From positions 62,001 through 126,000 of the forward strand of contig NZ_FODV01000002.1 in the NCBI RefSeq assembly GCF_900110465.1: 64,000 nt of DNA, written 5' to 3'. Position 1 is the first letter of the stretch. The number at the start of each line of letters is the position of its first letter. A program made the translations under genes and the position numbers. The notes under the pieces are model-generated. The model was not told the DNA's origin. It ran no database searches and saw only the letters and a program-made list of their open reading frames with translations. Positions 61,058 to 64,000 of the stretch are shown here, one piece after another. The DNA is from Halogranum amylolyticum. GTDB lineage: Archaea > Halobacteriota > Halobacteria > Halobacteriales > Haloferacaceae.

Positions 61058-62124
61058 GCGGCGTCAGTCGACGGAACTTCCTCCGTGCGGGTGCGGCCGT
61101 CGGCCTCGCCGCCGCAGCGACCCCGGCGGTCGGAACGGTCGCTGCCCAGGAGAGTCCAACGCAGACGTTCGACGGCTGGCTCGACGGCGTCGACAACTAC
61201 GACGGCGTCGTCGACGCCCGCGGCGAGTCGACCGTCACCGTCGACGTCGGTACCCAGGCCAACGGCGGCGCGTTCGGGTTCGGTCCGGCCGCCGTCCAGG
61301 TCGACCCGGGGACGACGGTCCGCTGGGTGTGGACCGGCGAGGGCGGCGTCCACAACGTCGCCGCCGACGACGGGTCGTTCGCCAGCGAGTTCCTGAGCGA
61401 CGAGGATGAGACGTTCGAGTACGTCGCCGACGCCGAGGGCGTCGTCAGGTACGCCTGCGAACCGCACGCCGCGATGGGGATGAAAGGCGTCGTGGTCGTC
61501 GGCGAGGTGCCCGGCGTCGAAGCCAGCGCCGCCGCCGAGAGCACCGGGCCTGACCCGGCGGCGGTCTACGGCGACTGGTTCGACGACGTCGACAACTTCG
61601 CCGGCACCGTCGACCGCCGCGGCGAGGAGGTCGTCACGGTCGAGGTCGGTGCAGCGGGCAACGGCGGCGCGTTCGGCTTCGAACCGGCCGCCGTCCAGGT
61701 CGATCCGGGGACGACGGTCCGCTGGCTGTGGTCCGGCGAGGGCGGGTTCCACAACGTCGTCGCGAGCGACGGTGCGTTCGAAAGCGAGATGAGCGGTGAC
61801 GACGGCCACGTCTTCGAGCACGTCGTCGAGGGTCGCGGCGTCGCCACGTACGCCTGTGAACCCCACGTGGCGATGGGGATGAAGGGTGCGCTCCTCGTCG
61901 GCGACGCGGCGACCGCCGGCGGCCCGGCGTCGCTACAGTTGACCGGTACCCACCTCCTCGGTGGCGGACTGGTGGCGGCGGCGTTCTCGCCGATCGCGCT
62001 GTGGGTCTTCATGCTGCTCCACGGGACGAACGACGGCGCGGTGGGAAGCGGACGGACCTACTACCCGGACACGACTGCTCGCGGGTGGGACGACACTCCT
62101 TCCGACGAGTCGCGGTCGGTCTGA
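61054..62124 (+). CDS. Two-domain halocyanin with C-terminal membrane anchor
   Basis: 356 residues. The Tat motif SRRNFLR (5-11) directs export. Two blue-copper domains follow, with ligands His100, Cys135, His138 and Met141/143, and His233, Cys268, His271 and Met274/276. The repeats are similar (GGAFGFGPAAVQVDPGTTVRW and GGAFGFEPAAVQVDPGTTVRW), which shows internal duplication. A membrane helix at about 302-323 anchors the protein, with a short cytoplasmic tail. It should pass electrons at the outer face, probably to or from the oxidase encoded four bases upstream in overlap. Confidence 0.92.
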   Translation: MSGVSRRNFLRAGAAVGLAAAATPAVGTVAAQESPTQTFDGWLDGVDNYDGVVDARGESTVTVDVGTQANGGAFGFGPAAVQVDPGTTVRWVWTGEGGVHNVAADDGSFASEFLSDEDETFEYVADAEGVVRYACEPHAAMGMKGVVVVGEVPGVEASAAAESTGPDPAAVYGDWFDDVDNFAGTVDRRGEEVVTVEVGAAGNGGAFGFEPAAVQVDPGTTVRWLWSGEGGFHNVVASDGAFESEMSGDDGHVFEHVVEGRGVATYACEPHVAMGMKGALLVGDAATAGGPASLQLTGTHLLGGGLVAAAFSPIALWVFMLLHGTNDGAVGSGRTYYPDTTARGWDDTPSDESRSV

Positions 62125-62447
62125 CCCTGTTGCGTCGGCTCCGCACGCCCCCTGGTGGGTTTGTTTTGCTTGCGACCTAATCCGGTTAACAGACCGCTGA
62201 TGTCTACTGCTCTCGACGACACCGCTTGTCTCGTCTGGTCGTCGAACCGCGTCGACGTCCTCTCGGACGTGTCACGCGTGTGGCGCCAGCATCACACGCC
62301 AGTTCGCATGCGCGTTCGGCGACATCGGCGACCGGATCTTCGGTTGTATGCAGCGTCGAAGCATGGCCGAACTCCAACGGGAGGACGGTAGCGTCCCGGT
62401 CTGACGAGCGATAGACTTTTTGACGTGTCGCGTCTCTCAGTGAGCGT
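62125..62447. other. Gene-free interval upstream of the zinc-ribbon gene
   Basis: 323 bases. Short frames exist on both strands but none has a recognisable product. Near the right end GAGCGATAGACTTTTTG may include the promoter of the zinc-ribbon gene, about 28 bases before its ATG. Otherwise I see nothing in it. Confidence 0.45.
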
Positions 62448-62681
62448 ATGAGCCCTCCAACCGACACCGACGCCCACGACTTCGGTGACGAGCGTGGCTG
62501 TCCGAAGTGCGGTCACACCGACACCGAGATCGACTCCATCGCGACGACCGGCGGCGGTCTCTCGAAGATGTTCGACATTCAGAACCGGAAGTTCACGGTC
62601 GTCTCGTGTACCAACTGCGGCTACTCGGAACTGTACCGCGGGCAGTCGACGAACGACGTCGTCGACGTCTTCCTCGGCTGA
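62448..62681 (+). CDS. Zinc-ribbon nucleic-acid-binding protein
   Basis: 77 residues with two knuckles, CPKCGHT at about 18-24 and CTNCGYSELY at about 54-63, forming one zinc ribbon. GLSKMFDIQNRKFTVVSC between them and the C-terminal NDVVDVFLG match the small COG3478-like predicted nucleic-acid-binding Zn-ribbon proteins. Biological role is unknown. It is convergent with dapE, 16 bases apart. Confidence 0.85.
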   Translation: MSPPTDTDAHDFGDERGCPKCGHTDTEIDSIATTGGGLSKMFDIQNRKFTVVSCTNCGYSELYRGQSTNDVVDVFLG

Positions 62682-62697
62682 CCTCCGTCGTCCGCTT

Positions 62698-63798
62698 TCA
62701 CGCTTTTTCGGGTGCTAACAACTCACGGAGCGTCGTCTCTACCGCCGCAGCGGCCGTCCGGACCTCCTCGATCCGCACGTACTCGCGTTCGGAGTGTGCC
62801 ACCGCGCCCTCGTCGTCGGCGAGGTCGCCCGGCCCGAAGACGACCGTCGGCGCGGGCGCGAAGTACGACGCCTCGGTCGCGGCGGTGAACGGACGCACCG
62901 CGCCACCGGACCCGCCGCTCGCGTCGTTCGCGGCCGCGGCGAGCGTCTCTACGAGCGGGTGGTCGGGGTCGGTCGCGAACGCCTCGAGGAACGGCGTCGG
63001 CCGCTCGGTCAGTTCGAAGGCGACGTCGACGTCGTCCGGCACCGCCGCGCGGAGTCGTGCCGCGAGCGACTCGCGGAACCCCTCGGCCGTCTCCGGCGGG
63101 ATGGTCCGGCGGTCGACGACGAGTCGACAGTCGGCGGGGATCTGGTTCGTCGCCGACCCGCCGTCGACGGTCGTCGGCGTCAGCGTCGCCGCCCCGAGCG
63201 AAGGGTGAACCTCGCGGTCGTCGTCGAACGTCCGGAGGACGCCCAACACCTGTTCGAGTGCGAAGACGGCGTTCGCGCCGGAGTCGGGTTCGGCGGCGTG
63301 GGCGCTGACGCCGGAGAGCGTGACCGTCCCCTGGAACCGCCCTTTGGCGGCGTTGCAGACGTCGAGCCCGGTCGGTTCGCCGACGACGTAACAGTCGCCG
63401 TCGAGGTCGAGCGCAGCCGCCCCGGTCGACAGCACCTCCTCGTCCGGCGTGACCGCGAGCGTCAGCGTCCCCGACTCGCCGGGATCGACGGCGAGGAAGC
63501 CCGAGAGCAGTGCGGCGAGCGGCCCCTTCGCGTCACAGGAGCCACGGCCGCGGACGACGCCCGCCTCGTCGTCGCGTTCGTAGGGGACGTGCGGCGTGAC
63601 GGTGTCGACGTGCGTGTTGAGGACGACGTGCGGCGACCCCGTTCCCTTGCTGGCGACGGTGTTGCCCGCGTCGTCGACGGTCGCCTCGACGCCGTGATTC
63701 GCCAGCGTCTCGACGAGGAACTCACGCATCGCCGAGACGTCGTCGTGTGACTCGATGCGGACGGCGGCGTCGAGAAAGTCGACGGGGTCGAAGCTCAC
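62698..63798 (-). CDS. dapE: M20-family deacylase, probably succinyl-diaminopimelate desuccinylase
   Basis: 366 residues. Zinc-site motifs in order: LNTHVDTV (His and Asp), GRGSCDAKGPLAALL (bridging Asp), TPDEEVLSTGA (catalytic Glu-Glu) and VVGEPTGLDV. The dimerisation lid lies between about 170 and 285. The substrate within the M20 family cannot be set from motifs alone, but the four-base overlap (GTGA) with dapF, which works next in the diaminopimelate lysine route, supports DapE. The start is a GTG. Confidence 0.85.
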   Translation of the reverse strand: MSFDPVDFLDAAVRIESHDDVSAMREFLVETLANHGVEATVDDAGNTVASKGTGSPHVVLNTHVDTVTPHVPYERDDEAGVVRGRGSCDAKGPLAALLSGFLAVDPGESGTLTLAVTPDEEVLSTGAAALDLDGDCYVVGEPTGLDVCNAAKGRFQGTVTLSGVSAHAAEPDSGANAVFALEQVLGVLRTFDDDREVHPSLGAATLTPTTVDGGSATNQIPADCRLVVDRRTIPPETAEGFRESLAARLRAAVPDDVDVAFELTERPTPFLEAFATDPDHPLVETLAAAANDASGGSGGAVRPFTAATEASYFAPAPTVVFGPGDLADDEGAVAHSEREYVRIEEVRTAAAAVETTLRELLAPEKA

Positions 63799-64000
63799 GA
63801 CTGGGCTGGCGGTTCGCGGGCGAGCTCACCTGCGTACTCGTGGGTGACCCCTCCGCGCAGCGTCGCCGGAGCGTCGTCCGGTACCGAGATCTCGAGGTCG
63901 CCACCCGGCGGGCTGACGGTGACCGACTCGGCGTCGTCGACGAGGCCGAGCCGCTTCGCCGCGGCGACGACGGCGACCGCGCCGGTTCCGCAGGACTGCG
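63795..64000 (-). CDS. dapF: Diaminopimelate epimerase (partial, only the C-terminus in window)
   Basis: Only the last 67 residues are present. They begin with QSCGTGAVAVVAAAKRLG, containing the CGTGA motif with the second catalytic cysteine of DapF, then PPGGDLEI and the ending RGGVTHEYAGEL. DapF interconverts LL- and meso-diaminopimelate in lysine synthesis. The gene runs off the right edge and overlaps dapE, so it is upstream in the same operon. Confidence 0.88.
   Translation of the reverse strand, partial: QSCGTGAVAVVAAAKRLGLVDDAESVTVSPPGGDLEISVPDDAPATLRGGVTHEYAGELAREPPAQS

Noticed and set aside
1..64000. tRNA, rRNA, CRISPR arrays, transposases, toxin-antitoxin or defence genes
   Set aside because: Looked for T-loop words (GGTTCRAAT), spaced palindromic repeats and DDE or tyrosine-recombinase motifs in the gaps and frames and found none that hold up.

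Overview
The window is a 64-kb piece of a haloarchaeal main chromosome. It has high GC, very acidic proteins, many leaderless promoters with a TATA-like box about 25-30 bases before the start codon, and archaeal information genes (TFB, RNA polymerase subunit L, Orc1/Cdc6, RNase P component 3). Adjacency of a zinc glucose dehydrogenase to the sugar regulator GfcR, plus halocyanin and Trk genes, fits a Haloferacales-type organism; the genus cannot be fixed from the sequence alone. I found no rRNA, tRNA, CRISPR array or insertion sequence.

Layout: 1-8.7 kb holds RNase P component 3 (cut by the left edge), glucose dehydrogenase, GfcR, a monothiol glutaredoxin, two tandem cysteine-free PP-loop ATPases, a hairpin-rich spacer with an isolated origin-type box, the diphthamide enzyme Dph6, a sugar nucleotidyltransferase, an HTH/zinc-ribbon regulator and RpoL. 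8.8-24 kb holds a flippase-like membrane protein, HisF, two GH13 alpha-glucosidases (one with its 3' end repeated five times), PurL, a PHP phosphoesterase overlapping an asparagine-synthase-like enzyme, TFB and GatCA. 24-32.5 kb is a potassium region: an APC permease with its own RCK protein, then two TrkH and two TrkA.

33.4-38.6 kb is an iron (siderophore-type) ABC importer with palindromic operators. It is followed by a second substrate-binding gene that is frameshifted and internally deleted, and by a reduced thioredoxin-reductase-like flavoprotein. 38.6-40.6 kb is a replication origin: six ORB-like boxes in inverted sets around an AT-rich segment and cdc6. After coaBC, 42.1-50.5 kb is a nine-gene Mrp-type sodium/proton antiporter operon with overlapping genes, including a UspA-MrpE fusion and three NuoL/M/N-like subunits.

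50.6-64 kb holds a purine phosphoribosyltransferase, a DJ-1/PfpI protein, a FolC-FolP fusion, a Tat-exported serine protease, small unknown proteins, a PurN-PurH fusion divergent from PurB, a two-domain multicopper oxidase overlapping a two-domain halocyanin, a zinc-ribbon protein, and the dapE-dapF pair, with dapF cut by the right edge. Most of this is core metabolism. The least expected items are the cysteine-free PP-loop pair, the isolated ORB-like box beside a four-hairpin cluster, the repeated gene end, the decayed iron-binding gene under an intact operator, and a motif shared by purine promoters.
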